From an uncultured Acetatifactor sp. (GTDB lineage: Bacteria > Bacillota > Clostridia > Lachnospirales > Lachnospiraceae): a DNA stretch of 64,000 nt. The translations under genes were made by a program, and so were the position numbers. The stretch is taken from assembly GCA_934426825.1 (NCBI GenBank), contig CAKRYI010000002.1, positions 124,001-188,000 of the forward strand. The letters run 5' to 3'. The notes under the pieces were generated by a model. It worked only from the letters and a program-made list of their open reading frames with translations. It had not been told where the DNA came from and made no database searches. The stretch's first letter is position 1. Every line of letters starts with the position of its first letter. Below, in pieces: positions 9,512-18,252 of this stretch.

Positions 9512-10156
9512 TTATTTCTTCTTTGTGCTGAGTGTCACACCGTCTCCCACCGGCAAAATCACGGTTTCCAAGTCGGGATGATGTTTCAGTTCGTACAGAT
9601 AATCTCTCATTCGCGCATGGATGGTGCGGTTACGGCGTGTCACAGCGAACCTTGATTCAATAATGTCTCCGTCCTGCAAAACATTGTCCGAAACAAGCAG
9701 TCCTCCCGGAGAAAGCAGCCGCAGAATGTCCGGCAGAAAATGAATGTACTGGCCCTTCGCCGCATCCATGAAAATCATATCGTAGGAGCCGTCCAGCTGC
9801 TGCAGGATTTCTGTTGCATCCCCCTCCAACAATGTGATTTTTTCTTCCCTGTTCGCCCGCTTAAAGTTTTCTTTCGCAATGGGAATCCGCTTCTCGTATT
9901 TTTCAATGGTGGTAATATGGCAGTCATCCGGCCCGTATTCACTCATCAACAACGCAGAAAAGCCGATAGCTGTCCCGACTTCCAGGATATTCTTCGGCTT
10001 TGCATAGGCTAAGAGAAATTTCAACAGGCTCTGCATGGACTTCCGCACAATGGGAACCTGCGTCTCTATGGCATATTTTTCAATTTCATTTAAAAAAGGA
10101 GTGTTGCCTTTATCCAGAGAATCGATAAAGGCAGACATTCTCTCATCTACTATCAT
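9512..10156 (-). CDS. trmR: tRNA 5-hydroxyuridine methyltransferase TrmR (YrrM-like)
   Basis: A 214-residue class I SAM-dependent O-methyltransferase. The SAM motif ILEVGTAIGFSA lies at about residues 57-68 and the metal/substrate region FMDAAKGQY near 130. YrrM/TrmR methylates 5-hydroxyuridine at the wobble position of tRNAs to 5-methoxyuridine. The adjacent U32 gene would provide the hydroxylated substrate, and the gene order MltG-like, TrmR, U32 is the same as in Bacillus. Distance to the next gene is 16 bases, so one transcript is likely. Confidence 0.85.
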   Translation of the reverse strand: MIVDERMSAFIDSLDKGNTPFLNEIEKYAIETQVPIVRKSMQSLLKFLLAYAKPKNILEVGTAIGFSALLMSEYGPDDCHITTIEKYEKRIPIAKENFKRANREEKITLLEGDATEILQQLDGSYDMIFMDAAKGQYIHFLPDILRLLSPGGLLVSDNVLQDGDIIESRFAVTRRNRTIHARMRDYLYELKHHPDLETVILPVGDGVTLSTKKK

Positions 10157-10164
10157 CTGTACCC

Positions 10165-10635
10165 CTACTCTTCGCTTCCCGCTGCATCATCACTGACCTG
10201 CGGAGTATCCGCACCGCTTAAGTCCGCCGCAGTGCCGGTGCTGTCAGTCTCCGTGCCCGTACCGGTTTCCGCAGTAGTCTCCGTCATCGTTTTCATCATT
10301 TCTTCCGCCGTCATGGCAGTACTCAATTCAAATACACCCGGTTTTACATCCTTGCGGTATTCCGAGAAGAGATATTGCAGTGCAAACAATCTTGCATCTT
10401 TTACAAGTCCCTTGTTCTGGAAAAGTTTTCCGATTTCCGTGGGTGACATATCCTTGGTTACTTCCACCGTAACGGTTCTGCCCTCGCCGCTTGATACTGC
10501 AGGCTCCGTAAAAATCCGGTACCCGTAGTCATAACAAAAGCTGGCGCCGCGATAAATCAAATAGACTACCACTATCGTGGCAAGCACTTTCAGGATGGTT
10601 TCCACCACTGCACTTATGATACTTTCTGTTTTCAT
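10165..10635 (-). CDS. Short membrane-anchored MltG/YceG-like protein lacking the catalytic domain
   Basis: A 156-residue protein with one N-terminal transmembrane helix (about residues 9-30). It then has a LysM-like segment typical of the MltG N-terminus (DMSPTEIGKLFQNKGLVKDARLF and KPGVFELSTAMTAEEMM), and a low-complexity Thr/Gly/Glu/Asp tail. Full MltG lytic transglycosylases are about 340 or more residues and have a catalytic glutamate further on; that domain is absent here. It sits where yrrL (mltG) lies in Bacillus. I start at the ATG preceded by GAGGGAAG; an ATG seven codons upstream overlaps the YlbF stop codon. A role in envelope assembly without glycan cleavage is possible but unproven. 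Confidence 0.78.
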   Translation of the reverse strand: MKTESIISAVVETILKVLATIVVVYLIYRGASFCYDYGYRIFTEPAVSSGEGRTVTVEVTKDMSPTEIGKLFQNKGLVKDARLFALQYLFSEYRKDVKPGVFELSTAMTAEEMMKTMTETTAETGTGTETDSTGTAADLSGADTPQVSDDAAGSEE

Positions 10636-10652
10636 GCGTTTCACTTCCCTCG

Positions 10653-10973
10653 TCATTCAAAATGCAGTGCTTCCGTCAGGCGCAGGTTAATATCCTGCAT
10701 CATTCTGCAAAACGCAAGCTCTGCCGCCAGGAAATCCGATACCATGGGATTCTCTCTCAAATCGGCATATTCCTTTCCAAGCTGTGACAGTTTTTCAAAT
10801 ACATTTTCCTCGCTGGTCTGCAACTCGAAATTCTTCTTCCGGTATTCGTCAATCTGTGCCTTTAACTCCGGGTACTGATTGACACGGTTACGCTGTTTGT
10901 CGTACTCCCTGTATTCCGCAGAATCTAAAATAGCGCCTACCAGTCTGTCCAATGCAATATCAATCGTGTTCAT
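10653..10973 (-). CDS. YlbF/YmcA-family protein
   Basis: A 106-residue, almost wholly alpha-helical acidic protein of the YlbF/YmcA family. In Bacillus subtilis YlbF, YmcA and YaaT form a complex that guides RNase Y-dependent mRNA maturation and affects competence, biofilm and sporulation. Helix-rich stretches such as YPELKAQIDEYRKKNFELQ and FLAAELAFCRMMQDINLRL are characteristic. Its neighbour upstream encodes RNase J, which fits an RNA-turnover context, though no physical link is shown by sequence. The start is preceded by AAAGGGAAATG. Confidence 0.82.
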   Translation of the reverse strand: MNTIDIALDRLVGAILDSAEYREYDKQRNRVNQYPELKAQIDEYRKKNFELQTSEENVFEKLSQLGKEYADLRENPMVSDFLAAELAFCRMMQDINLRLTEALHFE

Positions 10974-11082
10974 ATTGTATCATTTCCCTTTTTGTTATGC
11001 AAATATAACCTATCTCTTTGTTTCCGTCCATGGTTCCTGCACCGTTTTGGGACTACAGGCACGCTGTTTTGGCATATCTCTT

Positions 11083-12756
11083 TTATACTTCCATAATGAT
11101 GGGCAGAATCATAGGTCTTCTCTTTGTCTTTTTCCAGACAAAATCGCTCAGCACATCTTTGGTCGTGGTTTTTAACTTGCCCCAGTCCGTAATTCCTCTG
11201 TCGAGGCATGCCTGAACGGCTTCATCCACCGTAATGCGCGCATCTTCCAAAAGTTCATCGGACTCCCTGACATATACGAATCCGCGGGAAACAATATCAG
11301 GCCCTGCCGCTAATTGTCCGCTCACACGGTCAAGGCTCATGACTACAATAATAATGCCGTCCTCTGCCAGATTCTGGCGGTCACGCAGCACCACATTTCC
11401 CACATCTCCGACGCCGAGGCCGTCTACCAGAATAGCGCCCACCGGTACCTTTCCGGTCACTTTTGCGCTCTCCTCATCGACTTCTATCACATCACCGGAG
11501 GACAGGATAAAAATATTGTCCTTATCGATTCCAAGGCTCTCCGCAATCTTCGCCTGTGCTTTTAAGTGTTTGTATTCCCCGTGCACCGGGATTGCATACT
11601 TGGGGTGAATCAGGGTGTAAATCAGCTTAATCTCTTCCTGACAGGCATGTCCGGAGACATGTGCATCCTGGAAAATGACATCCGCACCCTTTCTCAGCAG
11701 TTCGTTAATAATCTTTGTGACCGATTTTTCATTGCCCGGAATGGGATTGGATGAAAAAATAACGGTGTCCCCGGGGCCAATGGTAATTTTGCGGTGCATA
11801 TTGTTTGCCATACGGCTGAGCGCCGCCATGCTCTCGCCCTGACTTCCCGTGGTGATAATCACCTGCTTTTCATCCGGGTAGTTCTTAATCTGGTCTAAAT
11901 CCACCAGTGTGTTGTCCGGAATCTGAATACACTCCAGATTTCTCGCCGTCTCAATGATATTGACCATGCTGCGGCCTTCCACACACACCTTCCGTCCGAA
12001 TTTATAAGCAGTGTTGATAATCTGCTGCACACGATCTACGTTAGATGCAAAGGTTGCCACAAAAATTCTGGTGTTTTTATGTTCCTCAAATAAATTGTCA
12101 AAGGTTCTGCCCAGTGTTTTCTCCGACGGGGTAAAGCCGGGTCTTTCCGCATTGGTGGAATCACACATCAGCGCCAGTACACCCTTTTTTCCAATCTCCG
12201 CAAAACGCTGCAAATCAATGGCATCCCCATATACCGGGGTGTAGTCCACCTTAAAGTCACCCGTGTGAACCACGGTTCCCGCAGGGGAATAGATAGCCAG
12301 TGCAGCCGCATCTACAATGCTGTGGTTTGTTTTGATAAATTCCACGCGGAACTGTCCCAAATTAATGGACTGTCCGAATTTTACGACCTTGCGCTTGGTG
12401 CCTTTTAACAGATTGTGCTCTTTCAGCTTATTTTCTATAATTCCCATGGTAAGGCGGGTTGCATAAATGGGAACATTGACATCACGCAGCACATAGGGCA
12501 GTGCGCCGATATGGTCCTCATGTCCATGGGTAATCACAAAACCCTTTACCCGCTCAATATTCTCTCTCAGGTAGGTGACATCCGGAATCACCAAATCAAT
12601 GCCCAGCATATCATCATCCGGGAAAGAAAGGCCACAGTCCACCACAATAATACTGTCCTCATACTCGAAGGCAGTAATATTCATACCAATTTGTTCCAAG
12701 CCGCCCAAAGGGATAATCTTCAACTTGGAACCACTATTATTCTCTTTTTTCTTCAA
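11083..12756 (-). CDS. rnjA: Ribonuclease J
   Basis: A 557-residue metallo-beta-lactamase/beta-CASP ribonuclease with 5'-3' exonuclease and endonuclease activity in mRNA decay and rRNA maturation. The zinc motif HGHEDH is at residues 77-82, the beta-CASP signatures MCDSTNAERPGFTPSE and GPGDTVIFSSNPIPGNE follow, and the C-terminal oligomerisation domain is complete. Length is normal. The start follows TTGGAGGATATTTG. In many relatives a Fur-type gene lies between the DUF1292 gene and RNase J; here the 259-base gap (12757-13015) contains no gene I can defend. Confidence 0.93.
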   Translation of the reverse strand: MKKKENNSGSKLKIIPLGGLEQIGMNITAFEYEDSIIVVDCGLSFPDDDMLGIDLVIPDVTYLRENIERVKGFVITHGHEDHIGALPYVLRDVNVPIYATRLTMGIIENKLKEHNLLKGTKRKVVKFGQSINLGQFRVEFIKTNHSIVDAAALAIYSPAGTVVHTGDFKVDYTPVYGDAIDLQRFAEIGKKGVLALMCDSTNAERPGFTPSEKTLGRTFDNLFEEHKNTRIFVATFASNVDRVQQIINTAYKFGRKVCVEGRSMVNIIETARNLECIQIPDNTLVDLDQIKNYPDEKQVIITTGSQGESMAALSRMANNMHRKITIGPGDTVIFSSNPIPGNEKSVTKIINELLRKGADVIFQDAHVSGHACQEEIKLIYTLIHPKYAIPVHGEYKHLKAQAKIAESLGIDKDNIFILSSGDVIEVDEESAKVTGKVPVGAILVDGLGVGDVGNVVLRDRQNLAEDGIIIVVMSLDRVSGQLAAGPDIVSRGFVYVRESDELLEDARITVDEAVQACLDRGITDWGKLKTTTKDVLSDFVWKKTKRRPMILPIIMEV

Positions 12757-13015
12757 TCAAATATCCTCCAATTTCTACACAGCCGCACGAAAAGCGCACT
12801 TCCGCCATCCACGCAGAGTCTGCCTGTCACGCCAACTCCGATACCAAGTGATGATAACGCCGTCTCTTTCTCTTTTTGCAGGCACTCTCCGTCCTGTAGA
12901 ATTTAAAACGCCACCAGCCTTGATATGGTCAGCCGAATACAGCTTGCCGTCAACTATGTACTATTTATAAATAGCAGTCATTCCATTCTCTGGATAACAC
13001 ACTTTTATCAAATTC

Positions 13016-13294
13016 TTATGAGTCCTCTTCCTGCACGAACTCCACATCATCCAGCATATTTTCAAATACGCCGGCAACCGCAGACAGCTCCTCGTCGTCC
13101 TCCACAATGGTGAATACGCTCTCCTCCTCGCCGTCTTTGGACATATCTTTCAAAATCAGGGCTTCTCCGTCCCCTTCCTCAAAATCGGTCACAAGGATAT
13201 AGTTGTACCCTCCGATTCTGGTCTGCTCCAAAACATAAAATTCTACCGGTTCTTCACCGTCCGGATTAAATGTAATTTTTTCCAATTTGTTCAT
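13016..13294 (-). CDS. DUF1292 domain protein (YrzB-like)
   Basis: A 92-residue acidic protein of the DUF1292 family, of unknown function. The conserved core runs from FNPDGEEPVEFYVLEQTRI through NYILVTDF to VFTIVEDDEE. The frame is open upstream, but the ATG I use (MNKLEKITF) gives the usual family N-terminus and avoids a long overlap with ruvX. It closes the conserved Firmicutes trio yrzL (ireB)-yrrK (ruvX)-yrzB. Confidence 0.85.
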   Translation of the reverse strand: MNKLEKITFNPDGEEPVEFYVLEQTRIGGYNYILVTDFEEGDGEALILKDMSKDGEEESVFTIVEDDEELSAVAGVFENMLDDVEFVQEEDS

Positions 13295-13326
13295 GTCTAC
13301 TCCAATATTCCCCTTTTTGGGCAAAA

Positions 13327-13779
13327 CTATTCCTGTTCCGCTTCCTGTTTCTTTTTTTCTATGTTTCTTCTGTCCAGATACCCCTGCAAAATAAAAGTTG
13401 CCGCAATCATATCCACATATTCTTTGCGGTGTTCCCTGCGGATTCCGGCTTCCATCATGGTCTTGTCCGCCGCTACCGTCGTCAGGCGCTCGTCCCATAA
13501 ATGAACCGGCAAGCCGGTTCTTCTCTCCAGTTTCTCTTTAAACTCATTGGTCAGTTCCACACGGATACCTTCGGTGGCGTTCATATGCTTGGGAAGTCCC
13601 AGAACAATCTCCTCCACCTCGTATTCCACAATCAGTTCCTCTATTCTCGCCAACGTCTGCCGCAGCTTATTCTCTTCTTTTCTGCGGATAATCTCCACTC
13701 CCTGCGCAGTAAGAAGCAGGCTGTCGCTCACCGCCACACCCACTGTTTTTGAGCCAAAATCAAGTCCCATTATTCTCAT
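13327..13779 (-). CDS. ruvX: Putative pre-16S rRNA nuclease / Holliday junction resolvase YqgF
   Basis: A 150-residue RNase H-fold nuclease. The N-terminal [19 protein letters not shown] places the first catalytic aspartate at residue 7, and the downstream motifs GLPKHMN and DERLTT plus a C-terminal aspartate complete the expected site. The family is credited with 5'-end maturation of 16S rRNA in E. coli and has also been called a Holliday junction resolvase. It sits between ireB (11 bases upstream) and the DUF1292 gene, a very conserved arrangement in Firmicutes, so all three probably share a transcript. Confidence 0.92.
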   Translation of the reverse strand: MRIMGLDFGSKTVGVAVSDSLLLTAQGVEIIRRKEENKLRQTLARIEELIVEYEVEEIVLGLPKHMNATEGIRVELTNEFKEKLERRTGLPVHLWDERLTTVAADKTMMEAGIRREHRKEYVDMIAATFILQGYLDRRNIEKKKQEAEQE

Positions 13780-13789
13780 GGGTATCCTC

Positions 13790-14053
13790 CTACTTCCATC
13801 TGTTGTTGCGAATATACTCGGTCAGTAATTCTTCCACCAGTTCATCTCTCTCCACCTTCATAATCAGGCTTCTGGCATTTTTGTGACTGGTAATATAAGT
13901 GGGGTCGCCACTCATGATATATCCTACAATCTGATTTACGGGATTGTATCCTTTTTCGGTCAGTGCCTCATATACGGTGGACAATACCACCTTCACTCCG
14001 GTTTCGGGTTCTGTCTCAACTTTGAAGTATTGTGTATTCCCTAAATCCTGCAT
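13790..14053 (-). CDS. ireB: IreB-family regulatory phosphoprotein (UPF0297)
   Basis: An 87-residue protein matching the IreB/YrzL family along its whole length, with the conserved stretches [20 protein letters not shown] and a basic-acidic C-terminal helix ([17 protein letters not shown]). In Enterococcus IreB is a substrate of the PASTA kinase IreK and modulates cephalosporin resistance; the kinase is not in this window. First gene of the ireB-ruvX-DUF1292 trio. Confidence 0.92.
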   Translation of the reverse strand: MQDLGNTQYFKVETEPETGVKVVLSTVYEALTEKGYNPVNQIVGYIMSGDPTYITSHKNARSLIMKVERDELVEELLTEYIRNNRWK

Positions 14054-14107
14054 AGATTCCTCTCATTTCTGTGAAAAACATATATCTGTTTTTCTATCTT
14101 AACTCAT

Positions 14108-15466
14108 TTATTTGCAAAATTCAAGTTCCGTCAATAAAATGTCATCCGTAAGAAAATCCAGTGCCTTCACCGTCACCAGCGCATTGGAGGAAAGTCCCTC
14201 CCTGTTTTCGTCCATGGGAACTGCCATTTTCACATAATCTTTGGTGTGTCCGAGCAGGTAACGCTTACCTGAAATCTCCTTTTCCTCCTCCATCAGCACC
14301 TCTGCCACCTTTCCGATGTAACGGCTGCGGAATTCTTTGGACTGGCGCTTTTCCAGCTCCAGCAATTCATTGCTTCTCTCGGATTTCACCGCATCCGTAA
14401 TCTGATTCGGCATTACCGCAGCCCGCGTGCCCTTTCTCTTGGAATATTTGAAAATGTGCATTTCATAAAAATGTATCTTCTCCAGAAACTCTTTTGTCCG
14501 GGCAAACTCTTCCTCCGTCTCTCCGGGGAATCCCACAATGACATCCGTGGTGATGGCGGGATGGTCGAAAACTTCCCGGAGCAGGGACACACTGTTAAAA
14601 TATTCTTCCGCCGTATAATGGCGGTTCATGCGCCGCAAGGTCTCGTCGCAGCCGCTCTGGAGAGATAAATGAAAATGAGGGCACAGCTTGGGAAGCGCCG
14701 CCATACGCTCTGCATTTTCCCTCGTCACAATTCTCGGCTCCAGAGAACCGATGCGGATTCTGTCTATTCCCGGTACGGCGTGAATCTGCTCCAGCAAATC
14801 CATTAATTTGCTCTCCCCGGAATCTATGCCGTAGGAACTGATATGGATTCCGGTCAGAACCACCTCACGGTAACCGTTTTTCGCCATGCCTTCGATTTCC
14901 GCCAGAATATCCTCCGCACGGCGGCTTCTCACCCTGCCTCTTGCATAGGGAATCACACAGTAGGAGCAAAACTGGTTGCAGCCGTCCTGAATTTTGATAT
15001 AGGCGCGGGTATGCTCTGCCGTCCGGTGCAGCGTCATTTCCTCGTACTCACAGTCATGGTTTATGTCTATGACAGTTGTGTCATGTAAGGTTTTATCTTC
15101 CGTTCCTTCCGCCGCCTCATGCTCTTTCAGATATTCCTCCAAAATGCTGACAATATCTTTCTTACGGTTATTGCCGATGGCAAGGTCAATGCTTTCGTCC
15201 TTCTCCACGCCCTCTTTGTCGGTCTGTACATAACAGCCCACCGCCACTACAACGGCATTGGGATTTTTCTGTTTTGCGCGGTGCAGCATCTGTCTGCTTT
15301 TTCTGTCTGCAATATTGGTAACTGTGCAGGTATTTACGATATAAATATCTGCCACCTCATCAAATGGTACAATATTATAGCCTTTTTCTTGTAACTTTTG
15401 TTGCATTACTTCTATTTCATAGGAATTTACCTTGCATCCAAGGTTGTGCAATGCTACATTTTTCAT
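14108..15466 (-). CDS. mtaB: tRNA (t6A37) methylthiotransferase MtaB
   Basis: A 452-residue radical-SAM methylthiotransferase that converts t6A at position 37 of tRNAs to ms2t6A. The N-terminal MTTase domain carries cysteines at 11, 47 and 79 for the auxiliary iron-sulfur cluster. The radical-SAM CxxxCxxC is CNQFCSYC at about residues 163-170, and a C-terminal TRAM domain follows. The N-terminus NVALHNLGCKVN is typical of MtaB rather than MiaB. I use the ATG after GTGAGGAATACT; the frame is open 17 codons upstream without a better ribosome binding site. Confidence 0.92.
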   Translation of the reverse strand: MKNVALHNLGCKVNSYEIEVMQQKLQEKGYNIVPFDEVADIYIVNTCTVTNIADRKSRQMLHRAKQKNPNAVVVAVGCYVQTDKEGVEKDESIDLAIGNNRKKDIVSILEEYLKEHEAAEGTEDKTLHDTTVIDINHDCEYEEMTLHRTAEHTRAYIKIQDGCNQFCSYCVIPYARGRVRSRRAEDILAEIEGMAKNGYREVVLTGIHISSYGIDSGESKLMDLLEQIHAVPGIDRIRIGSLEPRIVTRENAERMAALPKLCPHFHLSLQSGCDETLRRMNRHYTAEEYFNSVSLLREVFDHPAITTDVIVGFPGETEEEFARTKEFLEKIHFYEMHIFKYSKRKGTRAAVMPNQITDAVKSERSNELLELEKRQSKEFRSRYIGKVAEVLMEEEKEISGKRYLLGHTKDYVKMAVPMDENREGLSSNALVTVKALDFLTDDILLTELEFCK

Positions 15467-15499
15467 AGTATTCCTCACTTTTTTTGTACTGTTTTCTCC

Positions 15500-15528
15500 T
15501 TGACTTTTGTCCGTCAAGCCGTTAAGAT
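15500..15528 (+). promoter_or_regulatory. Promoter of the HPr-like gene
   Basis: TTGACT (15500-15505), 17 bp, TAAGAT (15523-15528), about 40 bases before the ATG, with a strong TTAAGGAGG ribosome binding site. Confidence 0.6.
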
Positions 15529-15568
15529 GTTCTCAGAAGGTATGACAAACATTAAGGAGGTAATTTTT

Positions 15569-15799
15569 ATGAAGACAGTTCAGATTTCTTTAAATTCCAT
15601 TGACAAAGTAAAGTCATTTGTGAATGATATTACCAAGTTTGATTATGATTTCGATTTAGTTTCCGGCAGATACGTTATTGATGCAAAGTCCATCATGGGT
15701 ATCTTCAGCTTGGATCTTTCCAAGCCCATCGACCTGAACATTCATGCCGAGGACGGTGTGGATGAAGTTCTGGAAGTATTAAAGCCTTACATGATTTAA
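15569..15799 (+). CDS. HPr-like protein without the PTS histidine
   Basis: A 76-residue protein with an HPr-type beta-alpha-beta layout. The segment DAKSIMGIFSLDLS reproduces the region around Ser46 of HPr, the target of HPr kinase, with the serine at residue 41. The first part, where HPr has GLHARPA with the phosphorylated histidine, is NSIDKVKSFVND and has no histidine, so it cannot act as a sugar-PTS phosphocarrier. A regulatory role through serine phosphorylation by the HprK at 52314-53258 is possible but is inference. It is transcribed alone from its own promoter and ends at a strong terminator. Confidence 0.8.
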   Translation: MKTVQISLNSIDKVKSFVNDITKFDYDFDLVSGRYVIDAKSIMGIFSLDLSKPIDLNIHAEDGVDEVLEVLKPYMI

Positions 15800-15838
15800 T
15801 CTTTCGGACTACATAAGATAACGGATACAAAGAACGGA

Positions 15839-15877
15839 ATGCCTCAAAGAACGCAATCTCTTTGAGGCATTTTTTTG
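15839..15877 (+). terminator. Terminator of the HPr-like gene
   Basis: Perfect stem ATGCCTCAAAGA / TCTTTGAGGCAT followed by seven T. Confidence 0.92.
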
Positions 15878-15885
15878 CTCTGAAT

Positions 15886-17064
15886 CTACTCTACAATAAT
15901 CACTTCGTCGGTTTTCAGTGCCGTCTCCACCAGCTCGTCAATCTTTTCATCCAGATTATGCTCATGTCTGCGAATCACATTCAGATTCGGCTTGGTAACA
16001 GGGTGCTTTGCCACAAAAATGGTGCAGCAGTCCTCAAAAGGCAGAATGGAAGTCTCGTAAGTGCCTATCTTCTCTGACACTTCCACAATTTCCTGCTTGT
16101 CAAATCCAATCAGCGGGCGGTACACGGGAAGCTCACACACCTCGTTGGTGGCTATCAGGGAGTTCATGGTCTGGGAAGCAACCTGTCCAATGCTTTCACC
16201 GGTAATCAGTCCTAAGCACTCCGTCTCCCTGGCAATATGCTCCGCAATCCGCATCATGTAGCGGCGCATGATAATCGTCAGTTCCTCATGGGGACATTTT
16301 TCATAAATATAAAGCTGAATATCCGTGAAATTAATCACATGCAGATAAATAGGTCCTGTATAGCGTGAAACCAGTCTCGCCAAATCCACTACCTTCTGCT
16401 TTGCCCTTTCACTGGTGTAGGGCGGCGCATGGAAATAAACGGCATCGATTTTTACGCCGCGCTTTGCTATCATGTAACCGGCAACCGGGGAATCAATACC
16501 GCCGGACAACAGCAGCATCGCTTTGCCGCCCGTGCCCACCGGCATTCCTCCCGGTCCCGGAATAATTTCGGAATAAATATAAATTTGCTCCCGCACCTCA
16601 ATATTGAGCAGAATATCCGGCTTGTGCACATCCACTTTCATTTCGGGATATGCCTTCAGGATTGCCTCTCCCATATCCATATTGATGGTCATGGAATCCT
16701 TGGGATAATTCTTCCGTGCGCGTCTCGCCTGTACTTTGAAAGTCTTGTTGCGGTCAGGATAAACCTCGGCTATATAATTGACAACCGTGTCACACAGCTT
16801 TTCAAAGCCCTCATCCTCCACATGGACTACCGGGCAGATACCGGAAATGCCGAACACTCTCTGCAAATGTTCCACTACCTCGTCAAAATCAAAATCTGTC
16901 TGCGCATCTACAAAAATGCGGCCCTGGGTTTTATGAACATAAAATTCTCCTTCACATTTTTTCAGGGAAAATTTAATCTGGTGAACCAACGCATCCTCAA
17001 AAAGATAGCGGTTCCGTCCTTTAATACCGATTTCGGCATACTTAATCAAAAAAGCTGTAAACAT
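15886..17064 (-). CDS. thiI: tRNA sulfurtransferase ThiI
   Basis: A 392-residue ThiI with N-terminal ferredoxin-like and THUMP domains and a PP-loop ATPase motif SGGIDSP at about residues 187-193. It makes 4-thiouridine at position 8 of tRNA and, in some bacteria, donates sulfur for thiamine. There is no C-terminal rhodanese domain, as usual for Firmicutes, so sulfur must come from a partner desulfurase. That partner is encoded immediately upstream (17083-18252; 18-base gap), the same pairing as NifZ-ThiI in Bacillus. Confidence 0.94.
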   Translation of the reverse strand: MFTAFLIKYAEIGIKGRNRYLFEDALVHQIKFSLKKCEGEFYVHKTQGRIFVDAQTDFDFDEVVEHLQRVFGISGICPVVHVEDEGFEKLCDTVVNYIAEVYPDRNKTFKVQARRARKNYPKDSMTINMDMGEAILKAYPEMKVDVHKPDILLNIEVREQIYIYSEIIPGPGGMPVGTGGKAMLLLSGGIDSPVAGYMIAKRGVKIDAVYFHAPPYTSERAKQKVVDLARLVSRYTGPIYLHVINFTDIQLYIYEKCPHEELTIIMRRYMMRIAEHIARETECLGLITGESIGQVASQTMNSLIATNEVCELPVYRPLIGFDKQEIVEVSEKIGTYETSILPFEDCCTIFVAKHPVTKPNLNVIRRHEHNLDEKIDELVETALKTDEVIIVE

Positions 17065-17082
17065 GGTTTCTCCTCCGGTTCC

Positions 17083-18252
17083 TTACTTGCGTGAGTACCT
17101 TCTCAACATCGGAATTTTATCATACAATATCTGTAAAGTATAGTCAATCTCTTCTACCGTGGTATATACGGAAAAACTGAATCGTATCGTGGATTCCAAT
17201 AGTCCCTTCTCCACTCCCACCGCTCTCAATGTTGCCGAAGGCTGCGGCTTGTGGGCGGAGCAGGCGCTGCCCGCCGAAACGTAAATCTCCTTTTCCTCCA
17301 GCGTGTGCAAAAGCACCTCGCTTCTGACTCCGCGGAAAGATACGCTGACAATATGGGGGGCGGTTTGTTCGCCGTACGGGTCACCCTCCGGCAGTCCGTT
17401 GACCTGAACATTCTCTATCCGGCTGACTCCCTCGATAAACCGTTTCTTTAACTGATGCAGATAGGAAATATCCTCATCAAACTGACTGTACAGCATTTCT
17501 GCGGCCTTTGCCATGCCGGCAATACCCGGCACATTTTCCGTACCGGAGCGCATGTTTTGCTGCTGACCGCCGCCAAATAGAATGGGCTGGATTTTTACCT
17601 TTTCATCCACATACAAAAGACCTACCCCTTTCGGACCGTGGATTTTATGGCTGCTCACGGAAAGCAGGTCAATGCCCATACGTTTCGGCAGAATGACCGC
17701 TTTGCCGAATCCCTGTACCGCATCCACATGAAACAGCGTGTTTCGGTTTCTTCTCTTCACCGCAGCCGCCAGCTCTGCTATGGGCTGCACGGATCCGATT
17801 TCATTGTTGGTGTGCATAACGGACACCAGTATGGTATTCGGAGTCATGGCATTCTCCAAATCCTGCACCCGGACACGGCCGTCCACCGTCACCGGCAGAT
17901 AGGTAACCTGAAAGCCCTGATTTTCCAGATAGTGCATGGTCTGCAAAATTGCAGGATGCTCAATCCGTGTCGTAATCAGGTGATTGCCGCGCCTTCTGTT
18001 TGCCATGGCACAACCCACCAGCGCCAGATTGTCTGACTCGGTTCCTCCTGAGGTGAAAAACAGCTCCTTCTCATTTACCTTTAACAGTCTTGCAAAGGTT
18101 TGCGTGGCATAGCGCAGATACTGCTCTGCCTGAATTCCCTTCATATGCAGACTGGAAGGATTTCCGTAGTCTTCACACATTATTTTCGTCATCAATTCAG
18201 CTACCTGCGGAAAGACTCTGGTTGTCGCCGAATTGTCTAAATATACTTCCAT
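17083..18252 (-). CDS. Cysteine desulfurase (IscS/NifS family)
   Basis: A 389-residue PLP-dependent cysteine desulfurase. N-terminal YLDNSATTR, PLP lysine 203 in SSHKIHGPKG and the active cysteine 331 in SAGSACSA are all present. Gene order implies it feeds persulfide sulfur to ThiI. The frame remains open 17 codons upstream through leader repeat copy B (TTG start possible), but the family N-terminus begins at MEVYLDNSATT and GAGG lies six bases before that ATG. The transcript therefore starts with, or passes through, the structured repeat. Confidence 0.93.
   Translation of the reverse strand: MEVYLDNSATTRVFPQVAELMTKIMCEDYGNPSSLHMKGIQAEQYLRYATQTFARLLKVNEKELFFTSGGTESDNLALVGCAMANRRRGNHLITTRIEHPAILQTMHYLENQGFQVTYLPVTVDGRVRVQDLENAMTPNTILVSVMHTNNEIGSVQPIAELAAAVKRRNRNTLFHVDAVQGFGKAVILPKRMGIDLLSVSSHKIHGPKGVGLLYVDEKVKIQPILFGGGQQQNMRSGTENVPGIAGMAKAAEMLYSQFDEDISYLHQLKKRFIEGVSRIENVQVNGLPEGDPYGEQTAPHIVSVSFRGVRSEVLLHTLEEKEIYVSAGSACSAHKPQPSATLRAVGVEKGLLESTIRFSFSVYTTVEEIDYTLQILYDKIPMLRRYSRK

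Noticed and set aside
12757..13015. Possible remnant of a Fur-type gene between DUF1292 and RNase J
   Set aside because: A roughly 60-codon stop-free minus-strand stretch exists but lacks a start and shows no recognisable Fur motif; I only note that the gap holds no defensible gene.
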